From NCBI GenBank assembly GCA_900769355.1, contig CAAGGG010000053.1, positions 37,277 through 101,276 of the forward strand: a stretch of 64,000 nt of DNA, written 5' to 3'. The notes below the pieces were generated by a model. It did no database searches, was not told the origin of the DNA, and saw only the letters and a program-made list of their open reading frames with translations. The position numbers and the translations under genes are program-made. Below, one piece after another: positions 17,991 through 26,613 of the stretch; positions within the stretch are counted from its first letter, which is position 1; each line of letters begins with the position of its first letter. This DNA is from Candidatus Gastranaerophilales bacterium. Lineage in GTDB: Bacteria > Cyanobacteriota > Vampirovibrionia > Gastranaerophilales > Gastranaerophilaceae.

Positions 17991-18632
17991 TTAGTTATAG
18001 CTCGTCACGAGCCCTTGTACAATCAATGCCCAACCGTCTACCGCAATAAATATCAGCAGTTTAAACGGCAAAGAAATGATTGTTGGAGATAACATAAACA
18101 TACCTAGTGCCAGTAAGATGTTTGCCACAACTAAATCCAGCACGATAAACGGTACGAAAATGATAAATCCGATTTCGAACGATGTTTTCAATTCACTTAT
18201 GATGAATGCCGGAGCTACTTGCCAAACTGTAATTTCATCAGGGCTCTTTGGCGGAGCTCCTTTTGAAGCTTCCACAAAAAAGGCTAAATCGCTTTCTCTA
18301 GTTTGTTTCATCATAAATTCTTTTAAAGGTTTCGAACCTTCGTTTATTGCCTCAATGATATTTTGATTTTTTTGGTACGGAACAGAGCCCATATCATACA
18401 TTTTCTGGAAAGTTCCACCCATTGTATAAAAAGTCAAAATCATTGCAAGCCCGATGATTACAATTGATGGCGGCACTTGTTGAGTACCCATTGCTGTTTT
18501 CAACATAGAAAACACAATGACAAATCGCAAAAAACTTGTCATACAGCAAAATATTAACGGCAGTAGGGAAAATACTGTCATTAATATCAACATTTGTAAT
18601 ACCGGATTCATATCTTTTATAATTGTTTCCAT
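17991..18632 (-). CDS. fliP: Flagellar/type III export gate protein FliP
   Basis: Core of the export gate in the inner membrane. At 213 aa it has 'SLLPLIFCCMTSFLRFVIVFSMLKTAMGTQQVPPS' (the 'T.F.R...V...LR.ALGTQ..PP' signature, about 22-56), a periplasmic loop (about 75-130) and C-terminal helices with 'APAFIISELKTSFEIGFIIFVPFIVLDLVVA'. It lacks the cleavable signal peptide of many flagellar FliP proteins and has the length of injectisome SctR. It starts behind GAGGG; fliO ends 9 nt upstream, so fliO-fliP are coupled. Confidence 0.96.
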   Translation of the reverse strand: METIIKDMNPVLQMLILMTVFSLLPLIFCCMTSFLRFVIVFSMLKTAMGTQQVPPSIVIIGLAMILTFYTMGGTFQKMYDMGSVPYQKNQNIIEAINEGSKPLKEFMMKQTRESDLAFFVEASKGAPPKSPDEITVWQVAPAFIISELKTSFEIGFIIFVPFIVLDLVVANILLALGMFMLSPTIISLPFKLLIFIAVDGWALIVQGLVTSYN

Positions 18633-18641
18633 TATATCCCT

Positions 18642-19100
18642 CTATATATTATTTACGATGTTTTTAAAAACTTTTTTTGGTTGATGATTTGCCATTACAG
18701 GTCGATTTTGCTTTGAAAGACTTACAATCTCTGGCAAGTCATCAATACTTGATGTTTGTTCTCTGTTTTGAGAATTTAAAATCGACTTTGAATTATTCAT
18801 ATTATTTTGTTTGTGAGAATTTTGTGTAATTTCTCGAACTTCTTCCACATAGTTAGAATTTGAGTTTAATTTTGAAATCAAGCTTGTTCGACCGACATCA
18901 GAGGCTACCAAAAATCTTTCGTTGCCTGCTCTGACAACAAAAAGTTCTTTTCTGGGGCCAATACTTATGCAATCTTCAACGTTTAAGAATTTTGATTTTG
19001 TGCCTGCGCAAAAAGAGAATTTTTTATACACAAATACGGCAAGAAAAATTATTCCGACCATTGCGATTGTGTAAACTATGAAATTTAGCATATATCCCAT
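18642..19100 (-). CDS. FliO-like export gate assembly protein
   Basis: A 152-aa protein with one N-terminal transmembrane helix (about residues 5-25), a short basic segment, then a small beta domain 'ISIGPRKELFVVRAGNERFLVASD' (about 46-70) that matches the FliO/FliZ pattern ('l..lg....l.lV.vg...lLlG'). The rest is polar and Asn/Ser/Gln-rich. FliO is a chaperone for FliP assembly and is normally encoded just before fliP, as here (9-nt gap). FliO is poorly conserved in sequence, so position carries much of the evidence. It has a strong GAGGAGG ribosome binding site. FliO is characteristic of flagellar rather than injectisome systems. Confidence 0.8.
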   Translation of the reverse strand: MGYMLNFIVYTIAMVGIIFLAVFVYKKFSFCAGTKSKFLNVEDCISIGPRKELFVVRAGNERFLVASDVGRTSLISKLNSNSNYVEEVREITQNSHKQNNMNNSKSILNSQNREQTSSIDDLPEIVSLSKQNRPVMANHQPKKVFKNIVNNI

Positions 19101-19227
19101 GTATTCCTCCTCTTGTTATTTTAGTGAATAGTAATTAGTGAGTGGTGAATAGACCTTTTCGGTCGCTTTCGCTCCAATACAACTTTTTACGAAAAGAACT
19201 ACTCACGACTCACCATTCACTACTCAC

Positions 19228-20436
19228 CTATATGTCCTCATCTTCCAGTTCAAAGTCGCTGTAATCAAACTCGTCCTCGTCTGATTGTTCGCCTTCTTGT
19301 TCTTCTTGCGGTTGGTCTGAATTTTCGTCAAAATCCATTGTTTCATCACCAAAATCATCATTAGCTTGTGGAAGTTCTTCACCACCATCATTTTCTTGCG
19401 GAAGTTCTTCCTCGTTTGATTTTGAAGAATTTGCAATAACTTCTTCGATTTTTACACCATATCTGTCGTTTACAATGACAAGTTCTCCACGTGCAATAGG
19501 TTTATTTTCCACGCTAAGAGTAACCTTGTTGTCATAAATCGATGTCAAATCGACAACCAAACCTTTTTCTATATTCTTTAATTCGCCAAGAGTAATTTTG
19601 ACAGAATCGAATTGAGCGTCCATGTCAACTTCGATACTATCCCAAAGATTTATGTCTTCTCCTGCCATTTCAATGTTTCCTCCATCGTTATCCACTGGTA
19701 TTACCAGTCCCAAGTTCGGGTTCAGATTAATATTTTCTTCGTAATCCTTAAATTTTAGTACCATTTGCGACGTATTACTGTTATCCAAAACAACAATGTC
19801 ATCAATGTCAATATTTTTTACGTCAATAAGTTTTGTGCGAGTTGAGCCAATTTTGATAGCCGTTTCAATAATACTTGTCGAAAAATCTTCCGGTCCGAAT
19901 TTATCTTCCTCTGAAATTACTTCATCAGGATCTAAAAGTTCTTCCGGTAAAGAGATAATAAGTTTTGCAACCTCGTTTGTAGCTACATCTTTTATCAAAA
20001 AAGTCAAATGTATTACATCAAAATTTGTTCTCTTCAGGGAAGGCTGAACTGGACTTAAAAATTGAGAAAGCGAATTGAACATAAAATCGTTAAATGATGT
20101 AATAATTTTTGCTTCCAAATCTGTTAACTTGTTAAGATTAAACCTTGAATTAGGTTTGCCCAAAATCTTATCTAATATTATTGCCACGGCTTTTTCAGAA
20201 GTTCTGAAAAACATGTCATGGAGCTTATCGATACGAACTTTTGTGACAAAATACGCATCTTTGTCCATCAAAGTATTAACGTTTTTGCTAATTCCGAGCA
20301 AAATAAACTGAAAACCGCTTAGGAAAAACTCATCGCAAGAAGCTTGTACAGCGGGCAAATAAGACTGCACAAACCAGTTGTACTGCGCATACAATTCTTT
20401 ATAATCTATTGAATTTGTATTTTGTTGAGCTACCAT
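19228..20436 (-). CDS. FliN/FliY/SctQ-like C-ring protein with two SpoA-like domains
   Basis: A 402-aa cytoplasmic protein. The second SpoA domain (about 265-335) is clear: 'AQFDSVKITLGELKNIEKG', then 'VTLSVENKPIARGELVIVND' and 'YGVKIEEV' match the FliN pattern of 'v.lG...l.i.dll.l..G', 'v.l.vng...a.Gelv.v..'. A weaker first SpoA-like unit lies at about 190-245 ('STRTKLIDVKNIDIDDIVVLD'). Two SpoA domains in tandem resemble SctQ or FliY. The C-terminal ~65 residues are Asp/Glu/Gln-rich. I chose ATG 20436, behind AAGGGA, over the in-frame ATG at 20487. Forming the cytoplasmic sorting/C-ring platform of the FliOPQR machine is inference from domain and position. Confidence 0.8.
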   Translation of the reverse strand: MVAQQNTNSIDYKELYAQYNWFVQSYLPAVQASCDEFFLSGFQFILLGISKNVNTLMDKDAYFVTKVRIDKLHDMFFRTSEKAVAIILDKILGKPNSRFNLNKLTDLEAKIITSFNDFMFNSLSQFLSPVQPSLKRTNFDVIHLTFLIKDVATNEVAKLIISLPEELLDPDEVISEEDKFGPEDFSTSIIETAIKIGSTRTKLIDVKNIDIDDIVVLDNSNTSQMVLKFKDYEENINLNPNLGLVIPVDNDGGNIEMAGEDINLWDSIEVDMDAQFDSVKITLGELKNIEKGLVVDLTSIYDNKVTLSVENKPIARGELVIVNDRYGVKIEEVIANSSKSNEEELPQENDGGEELPQANDDFGDETMDFDENSDQPQEEQEGEQSDEDEFDYSDFELEDEDI

Positions 20437-20487
20437 ACCCTTACTATCCCTTAGTCTGTAAATATTGAGTTTTCCCCATAAATACAA

Positions 20488-20860
20488 TAAAATATATATG
20501 CAAACTTCACATCAATCATTTAATGGATATTTTCAAAAAATCAAAAGTTTTTAACATTTTTAGAATAACGTCTAAAGTAGTTGCAATTTTTCAAAAACAA
20601 CTTCCCTGTAACTGTCACTCCGGACTTCGATCCGGAGTCTGTTTTATTTGACATTAGATTCTGAATAGCAAGAAAATTTATTTTTCACTACTCGTTCAAA
20701 ATAATTTTCTAAGCTTTCAGAATGACTGAAATAGTCTCTATTCTCGTCATTGTAAGGAGTTCTAGTTTATATCTGTTATAAGCCAAAAGTCAACCATTCC
20801 GCACCAAAAACGTCTCCACGAATTTGGAGACGTTGGTTTTTCCTACAAATTTTCACCTGA
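20488..20860. other. Gene-free stretch with family A repeat
   Basis: Contains a family A copy at about 20570-20730 with the hairpin CTCCGGACTTCGATCCGGAG at 20618-20637 and 'AGATTCTGAATAGCAAGAAA', plus the terminator of the 957-aa gene (20803-20842). No further gene is seen. Confidence 0.65.
20803..20842 (-). terminator. Terminator of the 957-aa gene
   Basis: On the minus strand ACGTCTCC-(7 nt)-GGAGACGT is followed by TTTTTGG, just after the stop codon at 20861. Confidence 0.75.
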
Positions 20861-23734
20861 TTATGCGAGAATGTTTCCATTTTTATCTAATTTGAAAAGT
20901 TCTTTTGGATCAAATTTAAATCCGTTAGGATCGGTAGTGTAGTTTCTTGAAAAATTATTTTCTGTTGATGCTAATGGTGAATTTTTCTTCTCGTAATCAG
21001 CATCTATTTTTTGAGAAAGTAATGCGAATTTAATGTCAGATGCAGCTTTTCTTTTTGCGACTTCCATAACGATTTCTTCACCAATGTGCATATCATAAGC
21101 AAATGTTGCGGTATTTGCATCACTTTCAACTAGACTTCTAAAGAAGTTTTTATCTTGGCTAACAAGTCTTTTGAAAATAGTCTTTTTCAAAGTAACATCT
21201 GTCAAACTAGACAACATTGCAATTTGTTTTGCTGCCGGAAGTGATTTGAAAAAGTTTGCTTTATATTCCGTTTTTTCTCTGTCAGAAAGAGAAAAATATT
21301 CTTGCGGAGTTAATTTAGCTCCAGATGCAATTTTTTGTTGAATTTCGGATTTTGCAGTATCTGCAATAGGATTTTCCGGATATGCACTATTCAAAATCCC
21401 TTTTAAGTTTGCACCATCTTGAACCACTTGCGGAGCAGTACAAAGATTTGCCACAGCAACTTCTGTCGCCTTAACATTGCCTGTTGCAACAATTGACTCA
21501 ATAGCTTTTGATTGAACAGATACGTCGTAATTCTTGATATTACCGGCAACGTGCTCTTGAACTTCTGAATATTTAGAGTTCAGCATTTCATTGTGCATAG
21601 CAAGTTGATTGTTTTTGTCACAATTTTGGATTTGATCAGCCAATGAATTTGAATATTGAATTGCTTTTTGCCCTTTAAAATGCTTTTCAATGTTTGCACG
21701 TGTTGCAACAAGAGCTTCTGTTTGGACTTTTGCACTTAATTGAGATATGATACCATTTTCTGATATATAAGCAGCAGCTTTTGAACTGTTTTTACCTGCA
21801 ATGTCTACATAGTGAGCTTGAGCACCTTCGGTAGCTAGGCTTGAATTTTTTGCAATGTAAATTTGAGTATCATGGTTTGCATTTTTTGAATTGCTGATTT
21901 TGTCAATTGTTTTATTTGATTTTTCTGCGTCAGTAATAGTCACAACCACATCTACAGCAGATTTTAGACCTTCCGCAGTTAAAATTTGCGACGCAGCATC
22001 ACCAACCAAGCATTTCTTGTCATCATGTTCAGCACCTTTGCAATGCGGCATTTTCAAAACTTGTGCATCTGTTACCAAAGTTTCTTGTGCTTCTGATTGT
22101 TGTTTTTTAGATCCAGTCGCAAATGCACTTAAAACAGTTTCTTTATGAACTTGAGTTTGTTCTGTACTTAACTCATCAACGTTTAATGAAACTGTTCCAA
22201 TCAAATCTTTATCTTTTAACAACTCTGGGTATTTATTAACAAAAGCCAGAGCAATAGCAGGACCTTCTTCTGCTGAATTCATGTTAATGAAAGTAGAGAT
22301 ATATTTTACAGCATCTTCTCGAGACATTCCCTCGATTTTTTGTCCAATAGCAGAAATCATTGCAACAGATTTCATATCTGAACCATGAGCTACGCTACTA
22401 AGTTGAGTAGATATAGTTTCATAATCTTTTACAACACTTTTTTCATAATCAGTTTCGGGAGTAGGTAAATTTTCTGCATTTTTTAAAGCGAATTTACCTT
22501 CTTCACTGTTTAGATAGTCTTTTAGGATATTAAGTTTTACTTGTTCATCAGAAGATATTTCTTCTCCTTTTTGAACTTTTGCCTTAATAGCATCATATTC
22601 TGATTTCAAAGCTGAAGCGTTTTTGGCTTTTGCATTTTGAATTAGTTTTTGCCCTTGTTTAGTTGAATTTAATTTTTTAAAATTAAAATAAACTTTTTTA
22701 TCATCTTCTGATAAATTTTCAAGTTTAAAATCAGGGTTTTCTGAAATGCCTTTATACAACAACTCATTTTCATTTAAGTTGTAGTATTTCATATATTGGA
22801 CAATATCATCTGCTTCTAGTTGCTCAGGATTAATTGGATCAGGAGCTTCTTTCCCAGCTTTGTCAGCAGCTTTTTTTTGAATTTCAGAAATTTTACTAGC
22901 AACTTGTTTTTTCAACATTTCAGTACGAGCAAGGAATTTTTTATCATTTTCATTCAAATTGTCCTTTTCATATGATAAATATTCTTCTGTTCTTACAGCT
23001 CTAACATGCTCATCTAACTTAACAAAGTCTGTAAAAGCCATGCCAACTTTATCATCTTCGCCAGAAGTCATATTTGCAGTTTGAATCATATTCATGACTG
23101 CATCAACTAAGGCTTCTTGACCTTTACCCTCAACTTTTGTATTAAATTGAGCCTTTAATGTCTTTAATTCAGGAACAGTATCAATAAATTGTTTTAATTT
23201 TTCAACTTCAGCTTGTTTTTGAGCATCTGATAATTTTGCCCATTCTTCTGCTGAATGTGCAGGAAGAGAAACCTTTCCAAGTGTCGCACCATGTATATAA
23301 ATATTTTTTGCAAGTTCTGCATAACAATCTTCAATCTTGCCTTTTACATCTTTTTTGTTATATTCAGCTTTGTTTGCGTAAGTATAAGGATTTGACTCCA
23401 CAGACTGAGTTTCTGTTGCTGTTTCAGCAGGTTTTTCTTCGTTTTGTTGTGGAGTTGTTGTTGCTTGTGCCTTTGCTGCAACTTCAGATTTATATGCTTT
23501 TACGATTTCTTGTTGTTCACCTAAGTTCGCAGTTTTAAATGTCGGATTTTTAGCAATTATAGCATCATATTCATCTATTGTAATGCCTAAATTTTTACAT
23601 AGTTTATTCTTTTCTTCATCGACCATTTTAATAGGCGCAGATGAAGTAGAGCTTGCTTGAACAGTAGAACTTTGTACTGTTGAACTTACTGTATTTATGT
23701 TATTTACTTTTTCGTTACCGATATTTAAATTCAT
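20861..23734 (-). CDS. Unrecognised 957-aa soluble helical protein
   Basis: A large protein with no signal peptide and no transmembrane helix. The first ~40 residues are Ser/Thr/Gln/Val-rich ('SSTVQSSTVQASSTSSAP'), a composition often seen in type III secretion signals. The rest is mostly predicted helix with Lys/Glu/Ala/Gln-rich stretches, including a Thr/Pro/Gln-rich linker near 85-115 and an 'AEHDDKKCLVGDAASQIL' region near 560. The C-terminal ~60 residues are Asn/Asp/Lys-rich ('TTDPNGFKFDPKELFKLDKN'). It lies upstream of the SpoA gene on the same strand and ends at its own terminator. A secreted effector-like or scaffold role is only a guess from context; I recognise no domain. Confidence 0.7.
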   Translation of the reverse strand: MNLNIGNEKVNNINTVSSTVQSSTVQASSTSSAPIKMVDEEKNKLCKNLGITIDEYDAIIAKNPTFKTANLGEQQEIVKAYKSEVAAKAQATTTPQQNEEKPAETATETQSVESNPYTYANKAEYNKKDVKGKIEDCYAELAKNIYIHGATLGKVSLPAHSAEEWAKLSDAQKQAEVEKLKQFIDTVPELKTLKAQFNTKVEGKGQEALVDAVMNMIQTANMTSGEDDKVGMAFTDFVKLDEHVRAVRTEEYLSYEKDNLNENDKKFLARTEMLKKQVASKISEIQKKAADKAGKEAPDPINPEQLEADDIVQYMKYYNLNENELLYKGISENPDFKLENLSEDDKKVYFNFKKLNSTKQGQKLIQNAKAKNASALKSEYDAIKAKVQKGEEISSDEQVKLNILKDYLNSEEGKFALKNAENLPTPETDYEKSVVKDYETISTQLSSVAHGSDMKSVAMISAIGQKIEGMSREDAVKYISTFINMNSAEEGPAIALAFVNKYPELLKDKDLIGTVSLNVDELSTEQTQVHKETVLSAFATGSKKQQSEAQETLVTDAQVLKMPHCKGAEHDDKKCLVGDAASQILTAEGLKSAVDVVVTITDAEKSNKTIDKISNSKNANHDTQIYIAKNSSLATEGAQAHYVDIAGKNSSKAAAYISENGIISQLSAKVQTEALVATRANIEKHFKGQKAIQYSNSLADQIQNCDKNNQLAMHNEMLNSKYSEVQEHVAGNIKNYDVSVQSKAIESIVATGNVKATEVAVANLCTAPQVVQDGANLKGILNSAYPENPIADTAKSEIQQKIASGAKLTPQEYFSLSDREKTEYKANFFKSLPAAKQIAMLSSLTDVTLKKTIFKRLVSQDKNFFRSLVESDANTATFAYDMHIGEEIVMEVAKRKAASDIKFALLSQKIDADYEKKNSPLASTENNFSRNYTTDPNGFKFDPKELFKLDKNGNILA

Positions 23735-23760
23735 AATAAGCTCTCAATTATACCTTACAC

Positions 23761-23805
23761 ATATAAAAACATGCTAAAATCAACTATTTCAGCATGTTTT
23801 TATAT
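23761..23805. terminator. Perfect 15-bp hairpin terminator
   Basis: ATATAAAAACATGCT pairs perfectly with AGCATGTTTTTATAT around a 15-nt loop. It lies between two minus-strand genes and terminates the 368-aa gene; its symmetric A/T tails would work in either direction. Confidence 0.85.
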
Positions 23806-23824
23806 CGTTACATTTCGTTACACA

Positions 23825-24931
23825 TTATTTGTCGTTAGAATAATGCAACACTGAACCGCTTTCTAAAATAGAATATGTATTTGTTCTGTCAGTATAATAG
23901 CTAAGAAGCTTTCTAACTCTTTCTAATTGAGCATCATTTAAAATTGAAATTAATGAAGCAGTCAATTTGTTATCAAGAATAATTGGATATTCTCTTCCAG
24001 ACTGTCCTTGGCCAACTAACATTACGTCTCCGTATACCAAACTTTTCTCATTAGCTAAACCTTTTTCAAAAATTGCAGTTTCTTTTACGACACCCAGAAT
24101 TTCTAGTTCAGGATAACCTGCTTTTTTTAAAGTTATAGTATTTACATTTGCATCAGTTCCATCAGGAGAATAAACCGTAACAGTATATTTGTCTCCTCTA
24201 TCTCCTGTAATAGTTGTAGAACCGCATGCTTTGCCATAGTCATAAGGTTGTTTTACTTGTGCCCACTTGTTTCCGTTTGGAACATTTTGCAAACTGTTAA
24301 AAGTTTGTCTTAATCCCTTAGATATAGTTTTTACTTTGGCCTCTCCATGGTAATTAGGTGAATTTAGAGCATCTTCAAGATAATTTGCTACATCATTTCT
24401 TAACGGAAATGGGATAGAAGATCCAACATAAGAGTATGCATTTGACTCAAATTCCGGACCTTTTCTTCCGTCGTCACTCATAAGAGCTAGTTTTATTTTA
24501 TTTAGACCTTTCACTTTGTTTTTTAAAGGATTTGTATCTACGGGAGATTTATGCGTAATATAAATTTCGTCATATCCGGAACCACCCTTAGTGTTTACCA
24601 AATCAACTTTTACATCATAAGAGAGGTTCCCTTCTCTAACACCTGCAAATGTTTTTGAGCCAACTACTCTACCGTCATGCATTTCATCAATACTTGCAAC
24701 GTCATTTACCATTTCAATTCTATGAGCATCTGCAAATTCTACATCATTTAATGGTTTTGCTGAAGATGCCATTGGTGACATTGCAAGGACTGTTGCTGCC
24801 AAAGGAACTGCTAATTTCTCTCTAATTGGTGTAGAATGATATTCTTCCCCATTACGGTGCTTTCTTCCTTCAAAATTAACATTGTTGTGTTTGTTTCCAA
24901 ATGTTACTGCTGATACCGGACTTATTGCCAT
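23825..24931 (-). CDS. Unrecognised 368-aa protein with N-terminal 'ISPV..VTFG' motif
   Basis: Starts 'MAISPVSAVTFGNKHNN', then 'NFEG', and has a hydrophobic stretch at about residues 38-58 ('KLAVPLAATVLAMSPMASSA') that could be a delayed signal or membrane segment ending in an AxA-like site. The remaining ~300 residues look like a mixed alpha/beta soluble domain with no motif I recognise ('GYDEIYITHKSPVD', 'KYTVTVYSPDGTDANVNTITL'). A similar N-terminal motif opens the 95-aa protein at 50.9 kb. The gene is monocistronic, with a terminator behind it. Function unknown; an envelope or exported role is suggested only by the hydrophobic segment. Confidence 0.65.
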   Translation of the reverse strand: MAISPVSAVTFGNKHNNVNFEGRKHRNGEEYHSTPIREKLAVPLAATVLAMSPMASSAKPLNDVEFADAHRIEMVNDVASIDEMHDGRVVGSKTFAGVREGNLSYDVKVDLVNTKGGSGYDEIYITHKSPVDTNPLKNKVKGLNKIKLALMSDDGRKGPEFESNAYSYVGSSIPFPLRNDVANYLEDALNSPNYHGEAKVKTISKGLRQTFNSLQNVPNGNKWAQVKQPYDYGKACGSTTITGDRGDKYTVTVYSPDGTDANVNTITLKKAGYPELEILGVVKETAIFEKGLANEKSLVYGDVMLVGQGQSGREYPIILDNKLTASLISILNDAQLERVRKLLSYYTDRTNTYSILESGSVLHYSNDK

Positions 24932-25190
24932 AATTTTTACCCCTATTTATTTTTTTAACTTGATTTTGTTTTAAGTAACAGGCAAAATTTTTTTTGCCAT
25001 GCCACTTTTTCATTAACACCCTTCAAACTGTATTATAGCAACTCATTTCGGATTTTGTAAAATAGTATATACAATATTAATATTTCTTTACACTTGCACC
25101 GTTTTTTTGTTTGTAGTATTTTACATGGTAAATTAAACGTAAGTAACTACAAGTGTTGTAGAGATACATACAAAAAGAAGGAGAACTCAA

Positions 25191-26150
25191 ATGAGTGAAA
25201 GAAAATTAGTTGGAACAAGCGAAATGTTCAAAAAAGCTCTTGAAGGCAAATATGCTATCGGTGCTTACAACGTTAACAACATGGAAATTTTGCAAGGTAT
25301 TGCAGAAGCTGCTGAAGAAACAAGATCACCTATTATCTTGCAAGTATCAGCTGGGGCTAGAAAATATGCTAACCAAACTTATCTAATCAAATTGGTTGAA
25401 GCAGCTCTTGCAACAACAACAGTTCCTATCGCTTTACACTTGGATCACGGTGCTGATTTCGAAATTTGTAAAGCTTGTATCGACGGTGGTTTCTCATCAG
25501 TTATGATTGATGGTTCAAGATTCCCATTAGAAGAAAACATCAGAGTTACAAAAGAAGTTGTTGAATACGCTCACAAACATGGCGTTTCTGTTGAAGCTGA
25601 ACTTGGTAAACTTGCTGGTGTTGAAGATGACGTTAAAGTTCACGCTAAAGATTCAACTTATACAGATCCTGCTGAAGCTGTTAGATTTGTTAAAGAAACA
25701 GGTTGTGACTCTTTGGCTGTTGCTATCGGAACTTCTCACGGTGCTTACAAATTCTCTGGCGAAGCTAAATTAGACTTCGAAAGACTTGCTGAAATCAAAA
25801 ACGCTTTGGCTGAAGCTGGTTTCCCTGATTATCCATTGGTATTGCACGGATCTTCATCAGTTCCTGCTGAATTCGTTGCTAAATGTAACAAATACGGTGG
25901 TCAATTGCCTAACGCTCAAGGTGTTCCAGAAGATATGCTTAACTATGCTTCTAAACACGGTGTAGCTAAAATCAACATTGATACTGACTTGAGATTGGCT
26001 ATGACTTCAACAATCAGAGAATTCTTTGTTGAACACCCTGAAAAATTCGACCCACGTGAATACATGGGACCTGGTAGAACTGCTGTTAAAGAAATGGTTA
26101 TGCACAAAATGCGTGACGTTCTTGGTACAGCTGGACACGCAGACGACTAA
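25191..26150 (+). CDS. fba: Class II fructose-bisphosphate aldolase
   Basis: Zinc-dependent cleavage and condensation of fructose 1,6-bisphosphate in glycolysis and gluconeogenesis. At 319 aa it shows 'ALHLDHGADFE' with catalytic D85 and zinc ligand H86, 'VEAELGKLAGVED' (E137), 'TSHGAYKF' (zinc ligand H183), 'LVLHGSSSVP' (zinc ligand H219) and 'KINIDTDLRLAMT' binding phosphate. AAGGAG precedes the ATG. Codon use is strongly biased towards A/T-ending preferred codons (GCT, GTT, GGT), typical of a highly expressed gene. It is monocistronic with a strong terminator at 26231-26265. Tagatose-bisphosphate aldolase is a close alternative, but fructose-bisphosphate aldolase is more likely for a lone housekeeping copy. 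Confidence 0.94.
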   Translation: MSERKLVGTSEMFKKALEGKYAIGAYNVNNMEILQGIAEAAEETRSPIILQVSAGARKYANQTYLIKLVEAALATTTVPIALHLDHGADFEICKACIDGGFSSVMIDGSRFPLEENIRVTKEVVEYAHKHGVSVEAELGKLAGVEDDVKVHAKDSTYTDPAEAVRFVKETGCDSLAVAIGTSHGAYKFSGEAKLDFERLAEIKNALAEAGFPDYPLVLHGSSSVPAEFVAKCNKYGGQLPNAQGVPEDMLNYASKHGVAKINIDTDLRLAMTSTIREFFVEHPEKFDPREYMGPGRTAVKEMVMHKMRDVLGTAGHADD

Positions 26151-26613
26151 TTTTTTAGCCCACTGCGACAACATTCATTCATACATCAAACATTGGTGGA
26201 ATGTTTTATCAAAGTCCAAGTTATAAACTTACAAAAAGAGCAGGTGATGAGCCTGTTCTTTTTGTATAAATAAGAATAATATTTTATTGTAACGAACTTA
26301 TCGTCTTATTGTCCTTCTGGCTTAACAAAAAATAGAGCGTGATACCTATGCCACAAATACATTTTCAAACTATTGTTAAGTTTTGTTAATTGCCCCCCCC
26401 CCCGAAAATGACAATTTCATAAAATCGAATGTTTTTATATTAGTACAAGGGGAATTTAATCACTTTAACATGAAAAATTAGACATTTTGCAAATTCAATT
26501 TGAATAGGTGCAAACGGTTGTACCTGTTGATCAAATGTGCTTTTGTAAAAGGCTAATCTCTTATTGGTAAAATTTAGCAAAAAACACAAAAAACGAGGAA
26601 AAGGGGAAAAATT
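26151..26613. other. Gene-free stretch with terminator, C11 tract and leader of the LysM gene
   Basis: Holds the 'ACAACATTCATTCATAC' motif (26169-26185), the fba terminator, an eleven-C tract at 26393-26403, an imperfect hairpin AGGTGCAA-ACGG-TTGTACCT (26513-26532), and the GAGGAAAAGGGG leader of the LysM gene. The C tract is 210 bp before that start codon. Confidence 0.55.
26231..26265 (+). terminator. Terminator of fba
   Basis: ACAAAAAGAGCAGG pairs with CCTGTTCTTTTTGT, a 14-bp stem with T-run, 80 nt after the fba stop. Confidence 0.9.
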
